Shown: positions 18,916 to 27,419 of the stretch, in pieces
How positions within the stretch are numbered: the first letter of the stretch is position 1
How the letters are laid out: the number at the start of each line of letters is the position of its first letter
NCBI GenBank assembly: GCA_021790385.1
Contig: JAJYDW010000037.1
Coordinates: 1-38,225 of the forward strand
Length of the DNA stretch: 38,225 nt
Source of the DNA: Planctomycetota bacterium
GTDB taxonomy: Bacteria; Planctomycetota; Phycisphaerae; WQYP01
Reading direction: 5' to 3'
The notes under the pieces: generated by a model
The model's input: only the letters and a program-made list of their open reading frames with translations
Database searches by the model: none
What the model was told of the DNA's origin: nothing
Program-made: the position numbers and the translations under genes

Positions 18916-18921
18916 TATAAT
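18916..18921 (+). promoter_or_regulatory. Candidate -10 box (TATAAT) of the argC promoter
   Basis: A perfect TATAAT lies 135 bases before the argC start. The -35 position at 16-18 bases spacing is GC-rich and poor. A run of seven T's (18900-18907) precedes it. The long leader it implies contains paired GCCGGGC/GCCCGGC elements. Confidence 0.35.
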
Positions 18922-18996
18922 CAGAAAAATTGCCGGGCCTTGGCGGCTGGTGGGCAGAACCCAATTGCAGCGTGATTGGCCGGTGGCAGCGAAAAT

Positions 18997-19031
18997 GCCC
19001 GGCTTGCGACGAAACGGAATAGTCGCCGGGC
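18997..19031 (+). promoter_or_regulatory. Hairpin in the argC leader, just upstream of the SD
   Basis: GCCCG (18997-19001) and GCGAC (19006-19010) pair with GTCGC (19022-19026) and CGGGC (19027-19031), making two 5-bp stems separated by a 4-base bulge with an 11-base loop. An upstream GCCGGGC (18932-18938) could compete for the left arm GCCCGGC. The structure ends 12 bases before AGAAGGA. No U-run follows, so if functional it would act on translation; it may be chance in GC-rich DNA. Confidence 0.25.
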
Positions 19032-19056
19032 CGACTGGAATGAAAGAAGGATCATT

Positions 19057-20079
19057 ATGAGCATATCTATGGTACGTGTGGCGATTATCGGGGCCAGTGG
19101 CTACACCGCGCTGGAATCGATCCGGTGGTTGCTGCGGCATCCGCAGGCCAAGATTACGTATCTGGCCAGCCGCAAAGAGCAGCAACCGGTGAGCGAAATG
19201 TTTCCGGAACTGCTGGGACGTATTCATCTGCCAGTGCAGCCGTTTGATGCCACCGCCATTGCCAAGGCGGCGGATGTGGCCCTGGTCTGCCTGCCGCACG
19301 TGGCGGCGATGGAGCACGTGCCGGCCTTGCTGGCCGCCGGGTTGAAGGTGATTGACCTTTCCGCGGATTATCGTCTGGGTGATACGGTGTTGTATGAAAA
19401 ATGGTACCGGCATCCGCATACCGACAAGGCCAATTTGAATCGTGCGGTATACGGGTTGCCGGAGTTTTTTTTGACTGACATTCAAGCGGCGCAACTGGTG
19501 GCGAATCCGGGTTGTTATCCTACGGCCAGTATTGTGGGTGTTGTACCGTTGCTGCGGGAAAACCTGGCCTCGACGGAGGATATCATCATCAATGCGGCTT
19601 CCGGGATTTCCGGGGCGGGGCGCACACCGTCGCAGACGCATCATTTCCCCGAACGCAATGAAGCCTTTGAACCGTACGCCATCGGGTCTCATCGGCATGC
19701 GCCGGAAATCGAGCAAACTCTGGGCCGGCTTCTGGCCCGGCCGATAAATATAATTTTTGTTCCACACCTGGTGCCGATGGACCGCGGTATTCTGGCGACG
19801 ATTTATCTTAAGGCGCTGCCGGGTGCCAGTGAGCAGACAGCGGCGGCGGCGCTGGAACGCGTGTACGCCAACGCCCCGTTTGTCCGCATTCGCAAAGGGC
19901 AGTTGCCGAGCACCAAGTTCGTGGCCAATACCAACTTTGCCGATATTGCTGTGAAGTTGTACAACGGACGGTGGATTGTTACGGTAGCGATTGACAACAT
20001 GGTGAAGGGCGCTGCGGGCCAGGCCATCGAAAATATGAACCTGATGTTTGGCCTGCCGGAAACGGCCGGCCTGCTGTAG
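19057..20079 (+). CDS. argC: N-acetyl-gamma-glutamyl-phosphate reductase
   Basis: ArgC reduces N-acetylglutamyl phosphate with NADPH to the semialdehyde, the third step of arginine synthesis. The 340-residue protein has the NADP loop GASGYTALE (12-20), KVIDLSADYRL, YGLPEFF and the catalytic cysteine in NPGCYPT (C153). It continues with SGISGAGRTPS, the SHRHAPEIEQ histidine segment and FVPHLVPMDRGI, ending with DNMVKGAAGQAIENMNL. The ATG at 19057 follows AGAAGGA by six bases; the longer open frame from 18976 adds 27 residues without family support. No other arg gene is adjacent, so this argC is solitary. It ends 14 bases from the stop of the convergent GT2-methyltransferase gene. Confidence 0.95.
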   Translation: MSISMVRVAIIGASGYTALESIRWLLRHPQAKITYLASRKEQQPVSEMFPELLGRIHLPVQPFDATAIAKAADVALVCLPHVAAMEHVPALLAAGLKVIDLSADYRLGDTVLYEKWYRHPHTDKANLNRAVYGLPEFFLTDIQAAQLVANPGCYPTASIVGVVPLLRENLASTEDIIINAASGISGAGRTPSQTHHFPERNEAFEPYAIGSHRHAPEIEQTLGRLLARPINIIFVPHLVPMDRGILATIYLKALPGASEQTAAAALERVYANAPFVRIRKGQLPSTKFVANTNFADIAVKLYNGRWIVTVAIDNMVKGAAGQAIENMNLMFGLPETAGLL

Positions 20080-20093
20080 GCCGGGGTGCTGCT

Positions 20094-21518
20094 TTAATTC
20101 GGCTTGTCGGCGATGGCGATCAGGTTTAAGCTACGTCCCAAAGGCAAACATTCCCGGAGTTTGGCCAGAGGCAGAAGGGCGTCAAAGATCCGCATTTGCC
20201 GCTGCGATAAATGGCGCATACCGCATGCTCCGCTGAGTCGCCAGCCCCAGGCTCCCATGCGGTTAAAGTTCTGCATGTTCCGGATGGTGAAGCCTGCCGC
20301 CAGCAGCTTCTGGCGAAGGTCGTCAGCATCATAGCGCCGGTAATGACCTAAGCTTTTATCGATGAGGTTTTTCAGCCGTGGTTGGGCAGGAACCATTAAA
20401 ATAAGGGTGCCGCCGGGAGCCAAAAGGGAAAAATAATTTTTCAGAGCCGCGGTGTCATCAGCCAGTCGCTGAATCACATTGAGTGCGATCACGGTATCAA
20501 AACCTCCCGTTACACTTGCGGTGGGGGGTGAGGCCAGGGCCAGATCGCCACGAAGCACGTGCAGATTTTCCAGATGGCCGAAGCGCAGATTTAAGCGTTC
20601 TACATAAAACGGATCGTCGTCTACGGCCACGATTTCCGGACAGGACAGCAGCAACTCGGTAAAGTTGCCGATGCCGCAGCCCACTTCGAGAACGCGTCGG
20701 CCGATGGCGTGTTGAAAGCGGCTTTTGGTCCATCGTTTGAGCCGGCGGGCTTTGCGGATGCTTTGCAGAATGTAATAGTCGCTGTGGGTGGTGAAGCGTT
20801 GATCAATGTAGCGGCAGCGGAAGAGCACCCAGAGGGCCTCAATGGCATCTTTGAGGCCGATGTTTTTTCCTTCCGCCACGCTGCGTCCATGGTAACTGAT
20901 GGGCACTTCATAAATACGTATCTGCCACTGGGCCAGGCGGGCGGAAAGTTCAGGTTCCAGGCCGAATCGCTGGGCCTTCAGGGGAATTTGCCGGAGGATG
21001 TCGGCGCGGACGGCTTTGTAACAGGTTTCCATATCGGTGAGATTGATATCCAACAGTATGTTGGTGACCCAGGTCAGAAATTTGTTGGCCTGTTGATGCC
21101 AATAATGCAGCACTTTTCGCTGCGGGTTAAAGGCAAAGCGGGAACCGAATACCACATCCGCCCGGTCGTCCAGCAGCGGGGCAAGCAGTTTGGGGTAATC
21201 CGCGGGGTCATATTCCAGATCCGCATCTTGAATCAGGCCGATGTCGCCGCGCATTTCGGCAATAGCGGTGCGGATGGCAGCGGCCTTTCCGCTATTGCGC
21301 TGGTGCTGTACGATGCGGATACGTGAATCGGCGGAGGCAAGCTGCTGCAGAATCTGCCAGGAGTTGTCCCGGCTGCAATCGTCCACGCAGATGACTTCCA
21401 CAGGCAACGGCACGGGGCTGGCCAGCACGCGGGCCAGAATAGTGCGCAGCGTCCGCGACTCGTTGTACACGGGCATTAAAATGCTAAGTAATTTATAGTC
21501 GTGTCCCACGATTATCAT
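20094..21518 (-). CDS. Bifunctional GT2 glycosyltransferase / class I SAM-dependent methyltransferase
   Basis: A 474-residue fusion. Residues 8-230 are a family 2 (GT-A) glycosyltransferase of the dolichyl-phosphate mannosyltransferase type: LSILMPVYNESRTL, VICVDDCSRDNS, GKAAAIRTA, a DxD-like QDADLEYD (97-104) and FGSRF. Residues 250-474 are a class I methyltransferase with motif I VLEVGCGIGNFTELL (about 276), an acidic motif II in IVAVDDDPFY, FDTVIALNVIQRL and the post-motif LLAPGGTLILMVPA. The GT part has no C-terminal membrane segments, so it is probably soluble or peripheral. A polyprenyl-phosphate sugar acceptor and a linked methylation step are plausible but not proven. No operon partner is evident; the gene starts 56 bp after the cyclophilin stop on the same strand. 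Confidence 0.85.
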   Translation of the reverse strand: MIIVGHDYKLLSILMPVYNESRTLRTILARVLASPVPLPVEVICVDDCSRDNSWQILQQLASADSRIRIVQHQRNSGKAAAIRTAIAEMRGDIGLIQDADLEYDPADYPKLLAPLLDDRADVVFGSRFAFNPQRKVLHYWHQQANKFLTWVTNILLDINLTDMETCYKAVRADILRQIPLKAQRFGLEPELSARLAQWQIRIYEVPISYHGRSVAEGKNIGLKDAIEALWVLFRCRYIDQRFTTHSDYYILQSIRKARRLKRWTKSRFQHAIGRRVLEVGCGIGNFTELLLSCPEIVAVDDDPFYVERLNLRFGHLENLHVLRGDLALASPPTASVTGGFDTVIALNVIQRLADDTAALKNYFSLLAPGGTLILMVPAQPRLKNLIDKSLGHYRRYDADDLRQKLLAAGFTIRNMQNFNRMGAWGWRLSGACGMRHLSQRQMRIFDALLPLAKLRECLPLGRSLNLIAIADKPN

Positions 21519-21574
21519 CGCCGTTTCATGTTCATCGGCATTGGCTTAAGGAACCACCCCCGGATTTTCCGGCG

Positions 21575-22057
21575 TTATTGCACGCTGATACGAACAATTT
21601 TCGGCTTGTTGACCGGGCTGCCCATGCGCGGATTGGAAAGGGGGGTGGCGGCAATTTTGTCAACGACCTCAATACCGGCAATCACCTGGCCGAAGGCCGT
21701 GTATTGGCCATCCAAATGGGGCGAAGCCTGATGCACAATAAAGAACTGTGAACCGGCCGAATCTGGATCGCTGGATCGGGCCATGCTGATGACTCCGCGG
21801 ATGTGCTTGCGGGCGTTGAATTCAGCCTTAACAGTATGGCCGGGCCCCCCGGTACCGGTTCCATGTGGACATCCGCCCTGGATCATAAATCCTGGGATAA
21901 TGCGATGGAATGAGAGTCCATCATAGAACCCCTTTTTGATAAGAGAGGTGAAGTTTTCGACAGTTTTTGGTGCCACGTCTGGCCAGAGTTCGAGTTCAAT
22001 ATTACCATGCTCGGTTTCCATGAGTACCTTAGGATTTGGTTGGGGGGATACGGCCAT
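21575..22057 (-). CDS. Peptidyl-prolyl cis-trans isomerase, cyclophilin type
   Basis: A 160-residue single-domain cyclophilin that catalyses Xaa-Pro isomerisation. The catalytic segment FHRIIPGFMIQGG (R52 and Q60) is present, as are GHTVKAEFN, GVISMARSSDPDSAGSQFFI and LDGQYTAFGQVIAGIEVVDKI. It lacks a signal peptide, so it should be cytoplasmic. The ATG at 22057 has AAGGA nine bases upstream; the open frame extends 15 codons further without such a site. It lies downstream of the pyruvate carboxylase gene on the same strand, after a 233-bp gap that contains a hairpin, so it is probably transcribed separately. Confidence 0.93.
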   Translation of the reverse strand: MAVSPQPNPKVLMETEHGNIELELWPDVAPKTVENFTSLIKKGFYDGLSFHRIIPGFMIQGGCPHGTGTGGPGHTVKAEFNARKHIRGVISMARSSDPDSAGSQFFIVHQASPHLDGQYTAFGQVIAGIEVVDKIAATPLSNPRMGSPVNKPKIVRISVQ

Positions 22058-22254
22058 AGTCGAAATTCCTTTACTGAACCGGACATTGCTCAAAACGGCC
22101 ATGCAGGTCCGGGGTGCTGCGTTGGCCTCATCGGTTCCAAGTTATGGATCGGCTCGATGTAGAACCGCTCGTGGAACGCCAAGAGCCTAAGGGCGGCAAA
22201 GCCCCGCCGTCAAGTGATGGTGGCTGTCTGCGTGAGATATTTCTCCGTGCCGGC

Positions 22255-22278
22255 CCCGGCGATCCAGGATCGACCGGG
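22255..22278 (-). terminator. Hairpin 13 bases downstream of the pyruvate carboxylase stop
   Basis: Read on the minus strand, CCCGG-(A or T bulge)-CGATC pairs with GATCG-CCGGG around a three-base loop: ten base pairs with one bulged base, starting 13 nt after the stop codon. The position fits a transcription terminator or 3'-end stabiliser. There is no U-tract, so a canonical intrinsic terminator is not shown. Confidence 0.4.
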
Positions 22279-22290
22279 AGCAGAAAGTCA

Positions 22291-25200
22291 TTACGGCTGT
22301 TTGGTTTCTCCGTTGGGTGCGGGGGCGGCTTCCATTTCAAGGAGCAAATCGCCACTGGAAACGGTAGCGCCGGGATGAATGTAAATTTTGGCGACTTTGC
22401 CGTCGCGCGGAGAATAGACGGCAGTTTCCATTTTCATGGCTTCAATGGAAAGGAGTTTGTCGCCGCGATTAAGTACCTGGCCAAGACTGACGGAAATAGC
22501 GGAAATTTTGCCGGGCATTGGTGCGGCCACATGGCCGGGATTGTCGCGGTCGGCTTTAACCACGTGCGTGCGGGCGGTTGACTCAAGGGCCTTATCCGCC
22601 ACTTTGACTTCGCGCGGCTGGCCATTGAGTTCAAAGAAAACGGTGCGCATGCCATCCGGATCCGGATCGCCGACGGTCAGAAATTTTACCAGCAGCGTTT
22701 TGCCGGGTTCAATTTGAATGGGCACTTCAGCATAGGGCTGCATGGGATAGAAAAATGATGGCGTGGGAATGACGCTGACATCGCCAAAGGCCCGGCGCAT
22801 GCGGTCGAAGGCGAGAAATACCTGGGGGTACATGAGGTAACTGCCTACATCGGTGTCGGAACTTTCGTGATGGACTTTGGCCTCCAGCTCAGTTTTGGTT
22901 TGGGCGATATTGATGGATTCCATGCGTCCGCCGGGGCGGCTCGCCAGCGGCTTTTCTTTGCGCAGAATGATTTTTTGCAGAGTTTTGGGCCATCCTCCAG
23001 GCGGCTGGCCGAGATCTCCGCGGAACATTTCCACAACACTTTTGGGAAAGTCGAGGTGGCGGGATTCATCGAGTATGTCGGCGGGTTTGAGATTGTTGGT
23101 AACCATGAAAAGCGCCATATCTCCGACGACTTTGCTGGAGGGGGTTACCTTCACGATGTCACCGAACATCTTGTTGACATGGGCGTACATGGCGGCGATT
23201 TCGTTCCAGCGGTCGGCGAGGCCCAGACTGCGCGCCTGTACCCGCAGGTTGGTGTACTGGCCGCCAGGCATTTCATGTTCGTAGACGGATGCGGTGGGGG
23301 CGAGCATGCCCTCTTCAAAAGGCTGGTAATAGCGGCGAACGGCTTCCCAGTAGTCCGCGATCTGGGCCAGAGCGTCTTGGTCCAGTCCGCTGTCGCGCGG
23401 TGTATTGGCCAGTGCTGCGACTAGGGCGTTGAGGTTGGGCTGGCTGGTCATGGAGCTCATGGAACTGATAGCGGCATCGACAATATTTACGCCGGACTGG
23501 GCGGCCAGAAGAATGCTGGCGGCCTGCACCCCAGCGGTGTCGTGGGTGTGGAAGTGGATGGGTACGCCGACGGCATCGCGCAGGGCCTTGACGAGCTTTT
23601 GCGCAGCCAGAGGTTTACACAGGCCGGCCATATCTTTAATGGCCAGAATATGGGTGCCCATTTTTTCGAGTTCGCGGGCCATGCGCACGTAATAACGGAG
23701 GGGATAGCGATCGCGGCGGGGGTCCAGAATGTCGCCGGTGTAACAGATCGCCGCTTCAAGTACAGCAGGGGTGTCCAAGACGGCTTCCATGGCCACCTGC
23801 ATGTTTCGCGTCCAGTTGAGGGAATCAAAAACGCGGAAAATATCAATGCCCTGCTGGGCGGAGAGTTTGACAAAATGGCGCACCACGTTGTCCGGATAAT
23901 TGGTGTAGCCGACAGCATTACTGGCCCGCAGCAACATCTGAAACGGAATGTTGGAAATGCGTGCACGGAGCTGGGTGAGGCGTTCCCAGGGGTCTTCGTG
24001 TAAGAAGCGCAGGGCGGTATCGAAGGTGGCACCGCCCCACATTTCCAGACTAAACAAATTGGGCAGCCGATGGGCAATGGCGTCGGCGACCCCAAGCATA
24101 TCAATGGTGCGCACCCGTGTAGCGAGCAGGGATTGGTGGGCATCGCGCATGGTGGTATCGGTAAAAAGCAAAGGCCGGCGCGTGAGCAGCCAACGGGAGA
24201 ATTCTTTGGCTCCCAGTTCCTTGAGTTTGTCGCGCAGGCCCGGCGGCGGCGTGGTGCCGGCGGGATAGGGTACTTTAGGCGCGGGGGTCATGATGGAAAG
24301 ATCGGGCCGGCGTTTGACATCGGGAGAACCATTGACAATGACATTTCCCAGGAAGGTCAGAATACGTGTAGCACGGTCTTTGCGCACGTTGAAGCGAAAT
24401 AGCGCCGGCGTGTTGTCAACAAAAGTGGTGGTGGCGGCACCGCCAAGGAAAGTGGGGTGCTGCACCAGATTTTCCAGAAAGGGGATATTGGTTTTTACGC
24501 CGCGCACGCGAAATTCAGAAAGAGCCCGCACGGTACGGGCCACGGTTTCTTCCAGCGTGGGGGCGAAGCAGGTGAGCTTGACCAGCAGCGAATCGAAATA
24601 CGGGGTGATAACGGCCCCGGTGTAGGCGGTGCCGCCATCAAGGCGCACGCCAAAGCCTGCCGGTGAGCGGTAACTGGTAATTCGGCCATAGTCCGGGATG
24701 AAGTGGTTAGCCGGGTCTTCGCTGGTGATACGGCACTGCAGGGCGACGCCGCGACAGGTGATTTCCTCCTGGCGGGGAATTCGGATGGGCGAGGCGTGAA
24801 GGGCGTGGCCCTGGGCGATGAGAATTTGCGATTTGACCAGATCAATTCCGGTGACAATTTCGGTTACGGTGTGTTCAACTTGAATGCGGGGATTGACTTC
24901 AATGAAGAAAAATTCGCCGGAGTCGCTGTCCACGAGAAATTCGACGGTGCCGGCATTTTGATAGCCGACGTAGCGTCCGATTAACAGAGCGGATTGGCAG
25001 ATTTTTTCGCGTAAGGCCGGGTCCAGGCTGACGCATGGTGCCATTTCCACCACTTTTTGATGGCGGCGCTGTACGGAGCAATCGCGTTCGAAAAGGTGGA
25101 CGAGATTGCCATGGCTGTCACCAAGGATTTGCACTTCGATATGGCGGGCGCTGGCAATGTAACGTTCTAGAAAGACTTCGGATTTTCCGAAGGCCCCGCC

Positions 25201-25764
25201 GGCTTCGCGCTGGGCCTCCTCGAGTTTGGCGGAAAGCTCATCGGCATTTTTGACGACGCGCATGCCGCGGCCACCGCCTCCAAAACTGGCCTTGATCATC
25301 AGCGGATAGCCGATGCGGCGGGCTTCTTTTTTAATGGCGGCGGGATCGGAAATGCCATCGGCCGTACCGGGACATATCGGCACACCGACTTTTTGGGCGA
25401 TAGATCGGGCGGCGGTTTTATCGCCAAAGGCGCGGAGCATATCCGGCGTTGGGCCAATGAAAGTGATGCCGGCCTGGGCGCAGGCCTGGGCGAAATCCGG
25501 ATTTTCAGAAAGAAAGCCGTAGCCGGGGTGAATGGCGTCTACCTGGTGGGCCAGGGCGGTTTGGATAATGCTTGCAATGTTGAGGTAATTTTTGACGGGG
25601 GCATCCGGCTCCCCGATCTGGTAAGACTCATCGGCCTTGAATCGATGGAGGCTGTAGCGATCCTCATAACTGTATATAGCCACAGTGGACAAGCCAAGTT
25701 CCGTAGCCGCGCGTAAGATTCGAATGGCAATTTCACTGCGATTGGCAACCAGTAACTTGTTCAT
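22291..25764 (-). CDS. pyc: Pyruvate carboxylase
   Basis: A single 1,157-residue polypeptide with the order expected for the full-length enzyme, which carboxylates pyruvate to oxaloacetate to replenish the TCA cycle. It starts with a biotin carboxylase domain: LLVANRSEIAIRILRAA, HPGYGFLSEN, the ATP-grasp KASFGGGGRGMRVV and EVNPRIQVEHTVTE. The carboxyltransferase domain (about residues 530-830) has TTMRDAHQSLLATRVRT, LEMWGGATFDTALRFL, KDMAGL and the HFHTHDTAG metal site. The conserved PYC domain follows, then a C-terminal biotinyl domain with EAMKMET (biotinylated lysine near residue 1111). The ATG is preceded by AAAGG about 11 bases upstream. It is transcribed alone and divergently from the nuo genes. 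Confidence 0.96.
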   Translation of the reverse strand: MNKLLVANRSEIAIRILRAATELGLSTVAIYSYEDRYSLHRFKADESYQIGEPDAPVKNYLNIASIIQTALAHQVDAIHPGYGFLSENPDFAQACAQAGITFIGPTPDMLRAFGDKTAARSIAQKVGVPICPGTADGISDPAAIKKEARRIGYPLMIKASFGGGGRGMRVVKNADELSAKLEEAQREAGGAFGKSEVFLERYIASARHIEVQILGDSHGNLVHLFERDCSVQRRHQKVVEMAPCVSLDPALREKICQSALLIGRYVGYQNAGTVEFLVDSDSGEFFFIEVNPRIQVEHTVTEIVTGIDLVKSQILIAQGHALHASPIRIPRQEEITCRGVALQCRITSEDPANHFIPDYGRITSYRSPAGFGVRLDGGTAYTGAVITPYFDSLLVKLTCFAPTLEETVARTVRALSEFRVRGVKTNIPFLENLVQHPTFLGGAATTTFVDNTPALFRFNVRKDRATRILTFLGNVIVNGSPDVKRRPDLSIMTPAPKVPYPAGTTPPPGLRDKLKELGAKEFSRWLLTRRPLLFTDTTMRDAHQSLLATRVRTIDMLGVADAIAHRLPNLFSLEMWGGATFDTALRFLHEDPWERLTQLRARISNIPFQMLLRASNAVGYTNYPDNVVRHFVKLSAQQGIDIFRVFDSLNWTRNMQVAMEAVLDTPAVLEAAICYTGDILDPRRDRYPLRYYVRMARELEKMGTHILAIKDMAGLCKPLAAQKLVKALRDAVGVPIHFHTHDTAGVQAASILLAAQSGVNIVDAAISSMSSMTSQPNLNALVAALANTPRDSGLDQDALAQIADYWEAVRRYYQPFEEGMLAPTASVYEHEMPGGQYTNLRVQARSLGLADRWNEIAAMYAHVNKMFGDIVKVTPSSKVVGDMALFMVTNNLKPADILDESRHLDFPKSVVEMFRGDLGQPPGGWPKTLQKIILRKEKPLASRPGGRMESINIAQTKTELEAKVHHESSDTDVGSYLMYPQVFLAFDRMRRAFGDVSVIPTPSFFYPMQPYAEVPIQIEPGKTLLVKFLTVGDPDPDGMRTVFFELNGQPREVKVADKALESTARTHVVKADRDNPGHVAAPMPGKISAISVSLGQVLNRGDKLLSIEAMKMETAVYSPRDGKVAKIYIHPGATVSSGDLLLEMEAAPAPNGETKQP

Positions 25765-26064
25765 GCGAAATATTACCTTTCTTGGTAAGGCTTTCCGTCT
25801 CCAACGGTGTGTCAGAATAACCGATTAGCCGGCGTTTTGTAACCGTCTGAAAATAGTACGGAGAAGACCATGGCCGAGGCGGATTCGACCACCACCACAA
25901 GGCCCTGCGCCGCCTGCCCCATGGGCTGTCTGCTTGCTTGAGAGGCGGTTTGTGAATAGTATCACAAGGGTTGGGCGGCTGGTGTCGGTGTCGGCTCCGG
26001 TCGTTCGGATGAGATAGTGCCGTTAGCCGCGATGCCAATGCAGCATCGCGGGATGGAGTCGTTC
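25765..26064. other. 300-bp divergent region between pyc and nuoD
   Basis: This region must hold the promoters for pyc (minus) and the nuo block (plus). I see no consensus-quality -35/-10 pair. Its most notable content is a 23-codon Cys-containing ORF with a good SD (25870-25941), described separately. The nuoD frame itself stays open leftward to a GTG at 26017, so up to 16 extra N-terminal residues are possible. Confidence 0.3.
25870..25941 (+). CDS. Possible 23-residue Cys-rich small protein upstream of nuoD
   Basis: An ATG at 25870 has a well-placed GGAG (25860-25863, six-base spacing). It opens a 23-codon frame with a Thr run (DSTTTTRP) and then C-A-A-C-P-M-G-C before LLA and TGA. Three cysteines in a CxxCxxxC arrangement can hold a metal or Fe-S cluster in larger proteins. 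The ORF is 123 bases ahead of the chosen nuoD start and in the same frame but separated by stops. It could be a small protein, a leader peptide or chance; no homolog is known to me. Confidence 0.3.
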   Translation: MAEADSTTTTRPCAACPMGCLLA

Positions 26065-27345
26065 ATGCCGTATACCATGGAGAAGGGTGTATCCCTTCTG
26101 GTTGATAACCCGTTGACCACCCCGCAACTCAGTGCGGAGAGCAATTTATGGACGCTTAACTTCGGTCCGCAGCATCCGGCGACGCATACGGTCATTCGTC
26201 TGGTGCTGGAATTGGATGGTGAGCGCGTGGTGCGATGCGTACCCATTATTGGTTATCTGCACAGCGGTTTTGAAAAAAATGCTGAAGTGCTGGATTACAA
26301 TCAGTACATGACCATTGTGAACCGCATGGATTATCTGGAACCGATTGCCAATGAAATGGCCTGGGTCCGGGCGGTGGAAACGCTGTTCGGGGTGGATCCC
26401 ACGCCGCGGTGCAAGGTGTATCGTACAATTCTGGGTGAATTGGGCCGCATCCAGAGTCATTTGCTGTGTGTGGGTGCCGCCGCGCTGGATTTGGGAGCGT
26501 TTACAGCTTTTCTTTTCGGTTTCAATGAACGCGAGCGCATTTACGACATTGTTGAATATGTTTCGGGATCGCGGTTTCATACCAGTTGGAGCCGGGTGGG
26601 GGGGGCGATGAAAGATGTGGACGACAAAATCTTTGTTCCCATGGTGAAAAAATTCATTGATGATACGCTGCCCAAGGCCATTGATGATATTGAAAAATTG
26701 CTCAATCGGCTGCGAATTTTTATAGATCGCACGCAGGGAATTGGGTCTATCAGTACGGCCGAAGCGTTAAGCTGGAGCCTTTCGGGGCCGGTGGCCCGGG
26801 CCAGCGGCGTGATGCGCGATGTACGAAAGGACGATCCTTACTTTTGCTTTGAAAACAACTGGGATGGGCAGGGGGCTGCGGCGGTAGATTTCAAAGTTCC
26901 TCTTATGCAGACGGGGGATGTGCTGGCACGCTACCTGGTGCGGCTGGAGGAAATGAAGCAGTCCATAGCCATCATCCGACAATTGATTGATCGCATTCCC
27001 GGCGGGCCGATGAATGTGAGTCCGGAAGGCAAAGACGTGCTGCCGCCGAAATCTCAGGTTTATGGCAGTATTGAAGGCCTGATTCAACATTTTGAAATGG
27101 TGATGACCAACCGGGGCTTTACTCCGCCGGCCGGTGAAGTGTACGGCTGCTGCGAAACCGCCAATGGGGAACTGGGTTATTACGTGGTGAGTGACGGCGG
27201 CAAGGTGCCCTGGCGGGCGCGAACCCGTCCACCGAGCTTCATCCACCTAAGCGTATTGCCGAAGATGATTGAAGGCCACACGGTATCGGACGTGGTGGCG
27301 GTGCTGGGCAGCCTGAATATCATCGCCGCGGAGCTGGACCGGTAA
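26065..27345 (+). CDS. nuoD: NADH-quinone oxidoreductase subunit D
   Basis: NuoD is the 49-kDa subunit of complex I and helps form the quinone pocket at the junction of the peripheral and membrane arms. Hallmarks are FGPQHPATHTVIRLVLELDGE (about 33-53), the GYLHSGFEKNAE segment, DYLEPIANEMAW, LGELGRIQSHLLCVG, SGSRFHTSWSRVGG, IDRTQGIGSIS and the C-terminal PSFIHLSVLPKMIEGHTVSDV. The ATG at 26065 has GGAG six bases upstream, giving 426 residues; earlier starts at 26017, 26032 and 26053 are in frame. nuoA, nuoB and nuoC are not upstream; the next gene that way is pyc on the other strand. nuoE follows after 74 bp. Confidence 0.95.
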   Translation: MPYTMEKGVSLLVDNPLTTPQLSAESNLWTLNFGPQHPATHTVIRLVLELDGERVVRCVPIIGYLHSGFEKNAEVLDYNQYMTIVNRMDYLEPIANEMAWVRAVETLFGVDPTPRCKVYRTILGELGRIQSHLLCVGAAALDLGAFTAFLFGFNERERIYDIVEYVSGSRFHTSWSRVGGAMKDVDDKIFVPMVKKFIDDTLPKAIDDIEKLLNRLRIFIDRTQGIGSISTAEALSWSLSGPVARASGVMRDVRKDDPYFCFENNWDGQGAAAVDFKVPLMQTGDVLARYLVRLEEMKQSIAIIRQLIDRIPGGPMNVSPEGKDVLPPKSQVYGSIEGLIQHFEMVMTNRGFTPPAGEVYGCCETANGELGYYVVSDGGKVPWRARTRPPSFIHLSVLPKMIEGHTVSDVVAVLGSLNIIAAELDR

Positions 27346-27419
27346 AGTGGAATATCACCGGCTTGAGGGCGGTGCGGTGTTCGCACCGGCCCATGTTTTT
27401 ACCAGATGAAGAGGAATCC

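Noticed and set aside
18865..19767. 300-codon minus-strand frame antisense to argC
   Set aside because: Basic, low-complexity translation typical of a shadow frame; argC motifs are unambiguous.
22867..23424. 185-codon plus-strand frame within pyruvate carboxylase
   Set aside because: Glycine- and histidine-rich shadow with no motif, overlapping a well-supported enzyme.
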